A stretch of DNA of 58,561 bases, taken from contig NZ_JABXKJ010000253.1 in assembly GCF_017115085.1 (NCBI RefSeq), positions 1 to 58,561 of the forward strand, written 5' to 3'. This DNA comes from Nostoc sp. NMS7 (GTDB lineage: Bacteria > Cyanobacteriota > Cyanobacteriia > Cyanobacteriales > Nostocaceae). The notes beneath the pieces are model-generated. The model was not told where the DNA came from. It searched no databases and saw nothing but the letters and a program-made list of their open reading frames with translations. How positions within the stretch are numbered: the stretch's first letter is position 1; each line of letters opens with the position of its first letter. A program made the position numbers and the translations under genes. Below are positions 26,556 to 36,086 of the stretch, one piece after another.

Positions 26556-26969
26556 TTAAGTTGGCTTGACTACAACTGAATTACCCTCAATCTTGGCAGC
26601 GTAAGTTTTAAGCGCTTCTGTCGCTGGGCCTTTTTGCACTTTTCCATCAGCCCCAAATTCGGAACCATGACAAGGACAAGTGAATTTTTTTGCCTGAGCT
26701 TGCCATCCTACCGTGCAACCTGCGTGAGTACAAGTAGGGTTAACAGCAGTCAGATTTTTGGCTTTAGATGTGCCGACTACCAGCACAGGCCCGACGGGTG
26801 AATTTTTCGCCAGCAATTGACCTGTTTTATCTAATTGTGCCGATGTACCCACTGTTTGCCAATCCTTAGATGCTGAAGTTGTCCCAGAAGAACAAGCTGC
26901 GATCGCTACAGGTAGAGAACTCGCTATCCAACCCAAACCTACCCAATTAATAAAATCACGACGTTTCAT
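26556..26969 (-). CDS. Small Rieske [2Fe-2S] protein (PetC-like), Tat/lipoprotein-type N-terminus
   Basis: This 137-residue protein has a twin-arginine-like start (MKRRDFINWVGLG) with a hydrophobic segment ending in AAC, so it is exported folded or membrane-anchored. The Rieske cluster ligands are in CTHAGC and CPCHGSEF. It is shorter than the cytochrome b6f Rieske protein (about 180 residues), and its low conservation outside the two boxes agrees with the minor, truncated PetC homologue that lies upstream of nirA in Anabaena. Its redox partner is unknown. It is divergent from nirA, with a 478-bp regulatory region between them. Confidence 0.9.
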   Translation of the reverse strand: MKRRDFINWVGLGWIASSLPVAIAACSSGTTSASKDWQTVGTSAQLDKTGQLLAKNSPVGPVLVVGTSKAKNLTAVNPTCTHAGCTVGWQAQAKKFTCPCHGSEFGADGKVQKGPATEALKTYAAKIEGNSVVVKPT

Positions 26970-27079
26970 AGCTACTGAAATAATCTCTAAGTTTTAGTTA
27001 AGATCTGGCACTCAATGCAACGATTTTAGATTTTGGATTCACAAATCAAGCGGTTTGCGTCACTTATTGGTGACTTTCA

Positions 27080-27092
27080 TGCAAAAAATGCA
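27080..27092. promoter_or_regulatory. NtcB-type site TGCA-N5-TGCA
   Basis: TGCAAAAAATGCA is an exact inverted repeat with five central bases, within a LysR T-N11-A frame. It matches the NtcB target described for the Synechococcus nirA promoter and lies about 50 bp upstream of the NtcA box. A further ATGCAT follows at 27101. Confidence 0.75.
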
Positions 27093-27130
27093 TAAGTTTC
27101 ATGCATTTTCAGCAATTTTACTATAAAACC

Positions 27131-27172
27131 GTAACAATTTATACGATTTTAACAGAAATATCAGCTTAAGTT
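27131..27172 (+). promoter_or_regulatory. NtcA-activated nirA promoter
   Basis: GTAACAATTTATAC at 27131-27144 is a full GTA-N8-TAC NtcA box. After exactly 22 bases comes TAAGTT (27167-27172), a TAN3T -10 box, the class II arrangement of NtcA-activated promoters. The transcription start should be near 27179, giving a leader of about 270 nt before nirA. Confidence 0.85.
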
Positions 27173-27447
27173 ATGAGTATCAAAATTGTTACATGAACAT
27201 TATCCAAAGCTGCTTGACAAATTCTCAAGACGTAAATGGCAACAAGTTTTCCTTAACTAATCACGGATTTAAAGTTTCGCTTTGGAATGCTCTTGAGTAA
27301 AAATAATCAGCCGTAAGCAAATATTAAGTTTTTATTCCCTAAGCCTCGTAGATACAACATCTGATGCAACTACGCATTGGTTGATATTGGGCAATTATCA
27401 CCACAAATTCTCACCATATTCAGTAATTTAAAACGAGAGTCAGCCTG

Positions 27448-29046
27448 ATGACAGACACAACAACTACCACCACCAGCCTGAATAAGTTCGAGAAATTCAA
27501 AGCAGAAAAAGATGGACTCGCCATTAAGAGTGAGATAGAGAAATTTGCCGCTTTGGGCTGGGAAGGAATGAACGAAATAGACCGCGATCATCGACTCAAA
27601 TGGGTGGGTGTGTTTTTTCGCCCAGTTACCCCAGGTAAGTTTATGATGCGATTGCGGATGCCCAACGGTATTCTCACCAGCAGTCAGATGGGTGTTTTAG
27701 CCCAAGTGGTGCAGCGTTACGGAGATGATGGTTGCGCTGATATTACTACGAGACAGAACATCCAATTACGCGGGATCAGGATTGAAGATTTGCCAGATAT
27801 CTTTAATAGATTTCACGCAGTTGGTTTAACTACTGTCCAGTCAGGGATGGATAATGTCCGCAATATTACAGGTGATCCCGTGGCGGGGTTGGATGCAGAT
27901 GAGTTGTACGACACGCGAGAGTTGGTACAGCAAATTCAAGATATGCTCACCAACAAAGGGGAAGGAAATCCAGAGTTTAGCAACTTACCACGGAAGTTTA
28001 ACATTGCGATCGCAGGCGGACGAGACAATTCAGTTCACGCTGAAATCAACGATTTGGCTTTTGTGCCAGCATTTCAAGAAGCAGGGGAGCAAAATTTAGC
28101 CTCTGCCCATTCCCACGGAAAAGTTTTCGGGTTTAACGTTTTAGTAGGTGGCTTTTTCTCAGCTAAACGTTGTGAAGCGGCGATTCCCCTAAATGCTTGG
28201 GTGGCTCCAGAAGATGTGGTAGCTGTATGTAGAGCGGTTTTGGAAGTCTTTCGTGATCACGGGCCGCGTGCTAATCGGCAAAAATCCCGCTTGATGTGGC
28301 TAATTGATGAATGGGGTTTAGAAAAGTTTCGAGCAGAAGTAGAAAACCGTTTGGGTAAATCATTATTACCCGTAGCTGCAAAAGACGAAATCGACTGGGA
28401 AAAACGTGACCACATCGGGGTATACAAACAAAAACAGCCAGGATTAAATTACGCAGGCTTGCACATTCCTGTTGGTCGGTTGTATGCCGAAGATATGTTT
28501 GAAATCGCACGTATAGCAGAAGTTTACGGTAGTGGCGAAATCCGCTTTACAATTGAACAAAACATCGTTATCCCCAACATTTCTGACTCGCGTTTAGCAA
28601 CATTTTTAATAGAACCTTTGCTGGAAAGATTTTCTATTGATCCAGGTTTGTTGACGCGATCGCTAGTATCCTGCACAGGCGCACAATTTTGCAACTTTGC
28701 TCTCATCGAAACCAAAAACCGCGCCCTGGCAATGATTAAAGCCTTGGAAGAAGAGTTAACCTTCACCAATCCAGTGCGAATTCACTGGACAGGTTGCCCC
28801 AATTCCTGTGGACAGCCCCAAGTTGCAGACATTGGCTTGATGGGAACTAAAACTCGCAAAAATGGCAAAACCTTAGAAGGCGTTGACATATATATGGGCG
28901 GCAAAGTTGGCAAAGATGCCCATTTAGGAACTTGCGTCATCAAAGGCATACCATGCCAAGACTTGCAGCCAGTATTACAAGACTTACTCATCAAAAACTT
29001 TGGGGCAAAACTCAAAGAAGAAACCCTATTAGTTAGTAACTGCTAG
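27448..29046 (+). CDS. nirA: Ferredoxin-nitrite reductase
   Basis: This 532-residue enzyme reduces nitrite to ammonium with six electrons from ferredoxin, using siroheme and a [4Fe-4S] cluster. The cluster/siroheme cysteines are C409 and C415 (SCTGAQFC) and C450 and C454 (GCPNSC). The repeated sulfite/nitrite reductase ferredoxin-like domains are visible (FMMRLRMPNGILTSSQ, YAGLHIPVGRLYAEDMFEIA). It is full length for cyanobacterial NirA and lacks any C-terminal ferredoxin fusion. It is first gene of the nirA-nrtP-narB cluster, behind the NtcA/NtcB promoter. It is intact, unlike the two following genes. Confidence 0.97.
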   Translation: MTDTTTTTTSLNKFEKFKAEKDGLAIKSEIEKFAALGWEGMNEIDRDHRLKWVGVFFRPVTPGKFMMRLRMPNGILTSSQMGVLAQVVQRYGDDGCADITTRQNIQLRGIRIEDLPDIFNRFHAVGLTTVQSGMDNVRNITGDPVAGLDADELYDTRELVQQIQDMLTNKGEGNPEFSNLPRKFNIAIAGGRDNSVHAEINDLAFVPAFQEAGEQNLASAHSHGKVFGFNVLVGGFFSAKRCEAAIPLNAWVAPEDVVAVCRAVLEVFRDHGPRANRQKSRLMWLIDEWGLEKFRAEVENRLGKSLLPVAAKDEIDWEKRDHIGVYKQKQPGLNYAGLHIPVGRLYAEDMFEIARIAEVYGSGEIRFTIEQNIVIPNISDSRLATFLIEPLLERFSIDPGLLTRSLVSCTGAQFCNFALIETKNRALAMIKALEEELTFTNPVRIHWTGCPNSCGQPQVADIGLMGTKTRKNGKTLEGVDIYMGGKVGKDAHLGTCVIKGIPCQDLQPVLQDLLIKNFGAKLKEETLLVSNC

Positions 29047-29089
29047 TGCTTATCGGGGGAATTGGGCATGGGGCATTGAGCAAAGGTGC

Positions 29090-29215
29090 AACTTCCGAGT
29101 TCGCCTCGTTCCCAGTCTTAAGACTGGGAATGTATTCTGAGAGGCTCTGCCTCTGGTCAAGCCACTGGAGGCGGAGCCTCCCAGAATGGGTTAAGAGCCT
29201 AGAGGCTCTTAACCA
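29090..29215. repeat. Interspersed repeat block between nirA and nrtP
   Basis: It contains the 18-bp palindrome CCCAGTCTTAAGACTGGG (29111-29128), GAGGCTCTGCCTC / GAGGCGGAGCCTC modules and an inverted repeat GTTAAGAGCCT / AGGCTCTTAAC (29190-29213). It accounts for most of the 278-bp spacer and folds extensively; it could affect transcription from nirA into nrtP. Confidence 0.75.
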
Positions 29216-29324
29216 GTCAGGGCAAGGGCTGTATTTTAACTTAGTGCCATTCGGAATTGGGCAAAACTCATACTTTAACCTCAAAGGCTCAACTCACTGT
29301 TTTATTCAATTCATAAAGATTAGA

Positions 29325-30527
29325 ATGCTTAAAAAATTATTTTCATTCAGCGATCGCTACCGCATTTTACATCAGACTTGGTTTGCTTTCTTTCTCACCT
29401 TTGTTTGTTGGTTTAACTTTGCTCCCTTTGCGACAACCATTGGCAAAGAGCTACATTTAGGGCCAGAGCAAATCAAAACTTTGGGTATCTGTAACCTTGC
29501 TCTCACAATCCCCGCACGACTAATTATTGGGATGCTTCTGGATCGTTTTGGCCCCAGAATCACCTACTCAATGCTGTTGATGTTTGCGGTTGTTCCTTGT
29601 TTGGCGACGGCGCTAGCGCAAGACTTTAATCAACTAGTCATCAGCCGTTTGCTGATGGGAATTGTTGGATCTGGGTTTGTGGTTGGTATTCGCATGGTGG
29701 CGGAATGGTTCCAGCCGAAGGAAATGGGCATTGCCCAAGGCATTTATGGCGGCTGGGGTAACTTTGGGGCTTTTGGCGCAGAGTTTGCCTTACCGATGCT
29801 GGCAGTTTCTACTAGCTTTTTCGCTGGTGGTGCTTCTAACTGGAGGTTTGCGATCGCACTTACAGGGATTATTGCAGCCATCTACGGCGTAATTTATTAC
29901 AACAGCGTCCAAGATACACCCACTGGGAAAGTTTACAAGAAACCTCAGAAAAATGGTTCTCTAGAAGTAACCAGTATTAAAAGCTTCTGGGCGATGATTG
30001 TCTCAAATTTCGGCTTGATTTTCGCCTTGGGTTTATTAGCTTGGCGCTTGGAACAAAAGAACATTCACTTCCTGACTCTGAGCCAAATGTATTTTACTTG
30101 GTTGCTATTAGCAGGATTGTTTGCTTACCAAAGTTACAAAGCTTGGGTGGTAAACCGAGAACTTTTAATTGGCAAAAAAACCTACGCTCCATCTGAACGC
30201 TTCAAATTTGGTCAAGTAGCCTTACTCGAATTCACTTATATAACTAGCTTTGGCAGTGAACTGGCAGTTGTTTCTATGCTCCCAGCATTTTTTGAAAAAA
30301 CCTTTGCTTTAGAGCATGTTGTTGCTGGGATGATTGCTGCTACCTATCCGTTCTTAAATTTGATTTCTCGTCCGAGTGGGGGGTTAATTTCTGATAAATT
30401 TAGCTCCCGTAAATGGACAATGACAATGATCAGTGCAGGTATTGGTGTTGCCTATTTGATGTCCCTACTGTGGTGTTGGCTGTGGTTTAGAAGTTTCACC
30501 TCCAGCCCAACATGGCAAAGCAACTAA
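29325..30527 (+). CDS. nrtP: NrtP nitrate/nitrite permease (major facilitator), 3'-truncated
   Basis: From ATG 29325 (MLKKLFSFSDRYRILHQTW) this is the MFS-type nitrate/nitrite permease of the NarK/NrtP group, with nitrate-signature regions GMLLDRFGPRITYSMLLMFA and GIYGGWGNFGAFGAEFALPM. An in-frame upstream extension is only translated repeat and is not used. NrtP-like sequence stops after 379 residues at GIGVAYLM (codon 30459-30461). The following 22 codons (SLLWCWLWFRSF...) are narB DNA read in the wrong frame. NrtP normally has about 500 residues, so the last membrane helices, including the second nitrate signature, are missing. The permease is therefore probably inactive. Confidence 0.9.
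   Translation: MLKKLFSFSDRYRILHQTWFAFFLTFVCWFNFAPFATTIGKELHLGPEQIKTLGICNLALTIPARLIIGMLLDRFGPRITYSMLLMFAVVPCLATALAQDFNQLVISRLLMGIVGSGFVVGIRMVAEWFQPKEMGIAQGIYGGWGNFGAFGAEFALPMLAVSTSFFAGGASNWRFAIALTGIIAAIYGVIYYNSVQDTPTGKVYKKPQKNGSLEVTSIKSFWAMIVSNFGLIFALGLLAWRLEQKNIHFLTLSQMYFTWLLLAGLFAYQSYKAWVVNRELLIGKKTYAPSERFKFGQVALLEFTYITSFGSELAVVSMLPAFFEKTFALEHVVAGMIAATYPFLNLISRPSGGLISDKFSSRKWTMTMISAGIGVAYLMSLLWCWLWFRSFTSSPTWQSN
30459..30465. other. Deletion junction fusing nrtP to narB out of frame
   Basis: Left of here the sequence is nrtP in one frame (ATG at 30459-30461). From TGT at 30460 it is narB in another frame (TGT CCC TAC TGT, reading CPYCGVGCGLEVSPP). The nrtP tail of about 120 codons, the intergenic DNA and the first few narB codons are absent. 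Confidence 0.88.
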
Positions 30528-32658
30528 TCGAGATAGCCAAGGAAATCCAATTTGGCGGGTGCGGGGCGATAAAGCCCATCCATCTAGTCAGGGTATGGTT
30601 TGCGTCAAAGGTGCAACGATCGCAGAATCTTTAGATAAAAATAGATTACATTACCCAATGGTGCGAGACTCCTTAGATCAAGAGTTTCGCCGCGTTAGTT
30701 GGGATGAAGCTTTTGATCTGATCACCAAGCGCATTCAAACCGTGCGTTTCACCCAAAGGCCAGAAGCCTTATGTATGTATGGTTCCGGTCAGTTTCAAAC
30801 CGAGGACTACTACATAGCCCAGAAACTCATGAAAGGCTGTCTGGGTACTAATAATTTTGATGCCAACTCACGTTTATGTATGTCTAGTGCTGTGTCTGGC
30901 TACATTCAAAGCTTTGGCTCAGATGGACCGCCATGTTGTTATGAAGACTTGGAGTTAACAGACTGTGTATTTTTAATTGGCACTAATACAGCCGAATGTC
31001 ACCCCATCGTTTTTAACCGACTGCAAAAACATCACAAAAAGAACCGCAAAGTCAAAATGATTGTGGTTGATCCCCGTCGCACACCAACCGCAGAAGCCGC
31101 TGATTTGCATTTAGCTATTCGTCCCGGTACAGATATCGACTTATTGAACGGCATCGCCCATTTGTTGATGCGCTGGAACTATATTGATACCATGTTCATG
31201 GACGACTGCACCAGCAACTTTCCGGCTTATGCTGAAGTGATTCGCCACTATTCCCCAGAAATAGTAGCAAATCAATGTGGAATCAGCATTGAAGATTTAG
31301 AAACAGCAGCTCGCTATTGGGGTAAATCTGAGCGGGTACTGTCTTTGTGGTCAATGGGTGTGAATCAATCCTCAGAAGGGACAGCTAAGGTCAGAACTAT
31401 CATTAACCTGCACCTGATGACTGGACAGATTGGCAAACCTGGGGCTGGTCCTTTCTCCCTCACTGGTCAGCCAAACGCGATGGGAGGACGGGAAGCCGGG
31501 GGTTTGGCGAATTTATTACCGGGTTATCGGGTGGTGAAAAATCCTCAGCACCGTGCAGAAGTTGAGGAGTTTTGGGGACTCAAGCCAGGACAAATTTCGC
31601 CCAATCCCGGTTTGACTGCTTGGGACATGATTACTGGCTTGGAAAATGGCGCTGTAGAGTTATTGTGGATTGCAGCGACTAATCCAGCTGTGAGTATGCC
31701 AGATTTAGAGCGAACTAAAAAGGCGTTATTGCGATCGCCTTTCACCATTTACCAAGACGCTTATTATCCCACAGAAACCTCTGCTTACGCTCACGTTCTG
31801 CTACCAGCAGCCCAGTGGGGTGAAAAAACTGGTGTGATGACAAATTCCGAACGGGTGTTAACTCTATCTCAAGCATTCCGCCAACCGCCAAGAGAAGCTA
31901 AAGCAGATTGGGAAATTTTTGCCGAAGTTGGACGTAGGTTAGGTTTTGAGAAAGAATTTGCCTTTACTAACTCGGCTGAAGTTTATGCTGAGTTTGTCAA
32001 ACTGACTAAAACTCGCCCCTGCGATATGACAGGTATCAGTCACGCGCAATTACAAGCTGAAGGCCCGACTCAATGGCCTTATCCTGAAGAGAGTCCTAAT
32101 TGTACAGACGCGATTAATCGCGTCTCTAACAAACGCCTTTACACCAATCTCCGCTTCCACACCCCTGATGGACGCGCTCGATTTGGGGCATATTACTCAA
32201 AGGGATTGGCAGAACCACCAGACCCAGATTATTCTTTTGTGCTAACTAATGGACGACTTTACGGACATTGGCATACGCAGACGCGCACCGGGCGAATTGA
32301 AAAAATTTGCAAAATGCATCCTGAACCGTTTATTGAGATTCATCCCCGTGATGCTGCTAAGTTAGATATTGTAGATAGTATGTATGTAGAAGTGCGATCG
32401 CGTCGGGGTAAAGCGAAGTTTCCGGCTAAAGTCACAAAAGCGATCGCGCCTGGTACAGTTTTTGTCCCCATGCACTGGGGTTCGCTGTGGGCAGACAATG
32501 CCGAAGCTAACGCCCTCACCCATCCAGAATCTTGCCCTGATTCGCTGCAACCAGAATTAAAAGCCTGTGCAGTGCAGCTGATACCAATTTTGGTGGAAGT
32601 TACAATCAAAAATCATCAACTCCAGTCCTCACAATCGTCAGCCGCAAAGTGTACCTAG
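30460..32658 (+). pseudogene. narB: NarB, ferredoxin-dependent assimilatory nitrate reductase, 5'-truncated
   Basis: The protein matches cyanobacterial NarB, a molybdenum bis-MGD enzyme with one [4Fe-4S] cluster that reduces nitrate to nitrite. The sequence is continuous from CPYCGVGCGLEV (three cluster cysteines) through GMVCVKG (fourth), GSGQFQTEDYY and SRLCMSSAVSGY to TRTGRIEKICKMHPEPFIEI and the usual C-terminus. However, the codon before CPYC is TGA in frame (30457-30459) and no start codon remains upstream. The first in-frame start is GTG 30559 (MRGDKAHPSS), which would leave out three of the four cluster cysteines. The gene is therefore most likely inactive, though its body is undamaged. 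Confidence 0.85.
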
Positions 32659-32938
32659 AAAGTGGTAATTTCTAACCACCAATAGGTAATTTTGTCAATA
32701 ATCAATAGTCAATAGTTATGATCATTTTTTATGACTCTCTACTTTTGATTGATACCAATTATCATATCTAAAGAGGTAAAATACCTAGTGAAAAGAGGTT
32801 TTACTAGCGGAGATTTTAACTATGGATAAAGAATAAAAAACAGATAGAAAACTTACAAAGTATTCGCAACGCATCTTTTTTTTAATCCTCTAGATATATC
32901 TATGGGATTTTGTTTTATTTTAGAATCGGGTGCAGCAC

Positions 32939-33397
32939 ATGAAAAAACTACTGAGGCGAATTTTAGTAACTACCAGAGATGAGAACTTCATGCACGTTAT
33001 CGAAAATATAGAAGTGCTAGTTTCTAAAGCTTTATCTATTTTCATGGTAATTGTGATTTTGGTAGCGATTACAGATTTAGGAATATTTATTTTTAAAGAG
33101 TTATTTACAGCGCCTTATGGTACATTTAACACAACCTTATATAAGATTTTCGGTTTATTTTTAAATATTTTAATTGCTTTAGAGATTTTAGAAAATATTA
33201 CAGCCTATTTACGAAAACACGTTTTTCAGGTTGAGTTAGTCATTGTTACTTCTTTAATTGCTGTAGCCAGAAAAATTATTCTTCTTGACTTTGACAAGGT
33301 TGGAGGTCTTGATATAATTGGTCTAGGTATAGCTATTCTGTCCCTATCAATTAGTTATTTAATAATTCGGATCAGTAATTCCAAAGATGGAAGTTAA
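32939..33397 (+). CDS. PsiE-like (phosphate-starvation-inducible E family) membrane protein
   Basis: This protein of about 152 residues (MKKLLRRILVTTRDENFMHV) has four hydrophobic segments (ALSIFMVIVILVAITDLGIF, IFGLFLNILIALEILENI, LVIVTSLIAVARKIIL, IIGLGIAILSLSISYLIIRI). The pattern matches the PsiE family, whose function is unknown. A GTG 9 bp upstream is an alternative start. It lies between narB and narM. In Anabaena a small unknown gene occupies a similar place after narB, but I cannot say they are related. Confidence 0.75.
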   Translation: MKKLLRRILVTTRDENFMHVIENIEVLVSKALSIFMVIVILVAITDLGIFIFKELFTAPYGTFNTTLYKIFGLFLNILIALEILENITAYLRKHVFQVELVIVTSLIAVARKIILLDFDKVGGLDIIGLGIAILSLSISYLIIRISNSKDGS

Positions 33398-33490
33398 AAT
33401 AATTCGTAATGGGGATAAAGACAAGAGCCACAAAACTTCCCGCTTTTCCCACTCCCCACTCTCACCCATCAACTTTAGATTTGTCGAACA

Positions 33491-33943
33491 ATGACAGATT
33501 TCTTTCAATTTGAAGCAGACTTTGTTGATTCTTTGCGTTGCATCCCCATGCAGGTGCGTTGCAAATTAGATAGCTGTGGCATCAAGCTAAAATTGTCTGA
33601 TTGGAATCAAATGACTACAGCAGAGCGTCAAGCTTTAGTCGAATTACCTTGCACTACAGAAACCGAAATTGAGTCTTACGGCAAGTATATCCAGGACTTA
33701 ATTGTACAACGCACAGGTATACCAGCAACAAAATTGCCCATTGAGCCTCATCCTGCATGGCTTGACTCTGCCACTGTACCAGCCAGCCTTCAACAAAAAG
33801 CTCAAGAAATAGGTGTAACCCTAACACAGCAACATTGGGCAGCTTTAACGCCTTTACAGCGTTTTGCCTTGATTAAACTCAGCCGCGCCGGACATGAAAA
33901 CAAAAATTTTCCTACAGCAATGGTAGAATTTCATTTACTTTAA
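33491..33943 (+). CDS. narM: NarM, nitrate reductase maturation / associated protein
   Basis: These 150 residues match the nitrate reductase associated protein family: MTDFFQFEADFVDSLRCIPM, RCKLDSCGIKLKLSDWNQM, TTAERQALVELPC and the repeat-like second half TLTQQHWAALTPLQRFALIK. NarM is required for active NarB in cyanobacteria and has been shown to contact it. It is intact here although its client narB is truncated, which suggests the narB damage is recent. It is separated from the nir genes by the PsiE-like gene and may have its own promoter in the 93-bp gap. Confidence 0.9.
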   Translation: MTDFFQFEADFVDSLRCIPMQVRCKLDSCGIKLKLSDWNQMTTAERQALVELPCTTETEIESYGKYIQDLIVQRTGIPATKLPIEPHPAWLDSATVPASLQQKAQEIGVTLTQQHWAALTPLQRFALIKLSRAGHENKNFPTAMVEFHLL

Positions 33944-34405
33944 TTAGTCAATAGTCATTAACAATCGCGTAGCGTGCCTCCGGCACTCCTTCGCAATTTT
34001 TAACTCCATTTCTACTGAGACAAAATTAGTCAATTATCATCGGCAAAAAAACTGACAGATGACGACTGAAAATTATATATTTTGGGAATGAAACTAAATG
34101 CAGTAAAAACTACTATTTTTTGATAAATTGTCATGTGTTTAATTTAGCAGTTAGGATATTAAAAGTACACTACCGATACAATCGGATTCATCTGCGTAAC
34201 AAGCCAAGTTGAAGACAAAGTATCAGTAGATCGAATACTTTTTCACATTAGGTAAAAGAATTTGAAATTTTGCATCTGGAAATTTTAAATTTCTTAGCAG
34301 AAAGTGAAGCTATAGTGGATTTAGCAATGCTGCTGTTAATGTGGCTAAGGTTAGTCCTGCTGCCAAATTATGTGAAGAATTAGTTTAGAAACGCACTTCT
34401 TATCG
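33944..34405. other. Intergenic region with a possible gene remnant
   Basis: No complete gene is seen. Around 34255-34386 a plus-strand stretch reads EFEILHLEILNFLAESEAIV and, after a frame change, AAVNVAKVSPAAKLCEELV before a stop, as if it were a decayed gene end. A repeat fragment (GCGTAGCGTGCCTCCGGCAC) lies near 33967. Confidence 0.3.
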
Positions 34406-35788
34406 ATGACAGGCAAAAACGCGAGATATAATGCATTTCTGCGGCTAGTGTCTGGTAATGGGGCAGATTTGGGATCAGAATCTCGCTACTCGCTGCCCCC
34501 CAGTAAAGAAATGGTAATTGGACGCGATCCCAGCTGCCAAGTTGTCTTGGATGCCATGATCTACCGAATGGTATCTCGTCGTCATGCGGTGGTTCGTCCC
34601 CTTTCTCTATCTCCAGATAGCAAATTCAGCTGGGTGTTGTGTGATTTGAATAGTGCTAATGGTACTTATTTGAATGGACAACGCTTGTATGAATGTCAGG
34701 AATTGCACCCAGGCGATCGCATTTCTCTCGGTGCTGATGGGCCACAATACGTTTTTGAGTACGAGTTTACCTCAGTGACACCGGCCACGACAGTTAACCA
34801 ACTTACACCATTACCTTCGGCGACGAACTACCACAACCACACGCAATTAAAGCAGCCAGATTCTGTTAGCTTTACCCAGCTTTTCCCGATTATTTCCACT
34901 GGTAAAGATTTAACTCGGAAAGCTTACCTCATACCGGGAATACTCACCGTAATCTTTGTAGTGTTAATGTTTGCTACAGTTGGTCAGCCCCAAGCTAATC
35001 AAGTTATTGTCGCAACTTACATCGCCTTCGCTGCCTACTATTTTGTTTACCAACTTTGCGGCAAACAGAAGCCTTGGTGGGTGCTAATAGCTGCGGCATT
35101 GGGTACGATGCTGATTTTGCTCAGTCCGGTGTTGGGTTTATTTATCTTCGTGTTTCGCGGCGTCCTACCTGGAAACTTACCCTCGTCCCAAGAATCTATT
35201 ACCTTCACAGAGTTACTGGTGCGGATGTTTTTTGGCGCTGGCTTGATGGAGGAATTACTCAAGGCATTGCCTGTACTAGGGGCTTTTGCTATCGGTAGAA
35301 TGTTGTCTTCACCTTGGCGGGAACGCATCGGGGTTTGGGAACCTCTAGATGGTATTCTCCTGGGAACAGCTTCTGCTGTGGGCTTCACTCTCTTGGAAAC
35401 TCTCGGACAATATGTGCCAGATGTTACTCAAAATATCTCGCAACAGGTGGGTACAGGCGCGGCGGGTCAACTGGCGGGTTTACAACTGCTAATTCCGCGA
35501 ATTTTAGGCTCTGTAGCCGGACACATGGCTTATAGTGGCTACCTGGGTTATTTTATCGGGTTGGCTGTCCTCAAACCCAGGAGAAGTTGGCAAATTCTTT
35601 CTATTGGTTATCTTAGTGCCTCTGCGCTCCATGCTTTGTGGAATGCTACAGGCTCAATCAATGCCTTGCTGTTGGTAGTTGTTGGGGTATTGTCTTACGC
35701 CTTTTTGATGGCGGCAATTCTCAAGGCACGGGCGCTATCACCGACGCGATCGCAAAATTTTGCTACCCGATTTATTGGCCCAAAATAA
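34406..35788 (+). CDS. FHA domain-PrsW family intramembrane protease fusion
   Basis: In this 460-residue protein, residues about 12-120 form an FHA domain, a phosphothreonine reader, with EMVIGRDPSCQVVLD, SRRHAVV and NSANGTYLNGQRL. After a linker there are about eight membrane segments with the PrsW/CPBP-like protease motifs: the glutamate pair in GAGLMEELLKALPVL, GFTLLETLGQ, VAGHMAYSGYLGY and SALHALWNATGS. PrsW cleaves membrane anti-sigma factors in Bacillus; the target here is unknown. The fusion suggests phosphorylation-dependent recruitment to the membrane. It is convergent with the PP2C-CHAT-FHA gene set, which also contains an FHA domain. Confidence 0.88.
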   Translation: MTGKNARYNAFLRLVSGNGADLGSESRYSLPPSKEMVIGRDPSCQVVLDAMIYRMVSRRHAVVRPLSLSPDSKFSWVLCDLNSANGTYLNGQRLYECQELHPGDRISLGADGPQYVFEYEFTSVTPATTVNQLTPLPSATNYHNHTQLKQPDSVSFTQLFPIISTGKDLTRKAYLIPGILTVIFVVLMFATVGQPQANQVIVATYIAFAAYYFVYQLCGKQKPWWVLIAAALGTMLILLSPVLGLFIFVFRGVLPGNLPSSQESITFTELLVRMFFGAGLMEELLKALPVLGAFAIGRMLSSPWRERIGVWEPLDGILLGTASAVGFTLLETLGQYVPDVTQNISQQVGTGAAGQLAGLQLLIPRILGSVAGHMAYSGYLGYFIGLAVLKPRRSWQILSIGYLSASALHALWNATGSINALLLVVVGVLSYAFLMAAILKARALSPTRSQNFATRFIGPK

Positions 35789-36086
35789 GAATTCAAAATT
35801 CTACCCTTACAAAGAAAAAGACAGTATTTATCTCTTGGGATAGATGGCCTAGTTTGAATATCAGCGTATCCTGAATTGATTCTGGGTTAACTATACCTAC
35901 AAAAATAAAAATCATTAAACTTGTTGCAAAAGTGTTGATTTTTGACTCTGTGTAAGGCAAACCAATATCTTTGCAAGATATGCCTCTGAACATAGTAAAT
36001 GCAAAAGGCGAGCTGCTGCCAACACAAGGTATGCTCAAAATTTTAGCTTTCTCTACTTTTCCTCTCACCTGTCACCTGTTCCCGAT

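Noticed and set aside
29046..29324. Upstream extension of the NrtP reading frame
   Set aside because: The 93 extra residues are translated repeat sequence; the family start is MLKKLF at 29325.
30559..32658. narB as an intact gene from GTG 30559
   Set aside because: This start would drop the CPYCGVGC cluster cysteines, which are encoded just upstream in the same frame; the gene is better read as 5'-truncated.
32679..32800. NtcA box upstream of the PsiE-like gene and narM
   Set aside because: Candidates such as GTAAAATACC have only three bases between GTA and TAC, not eight.
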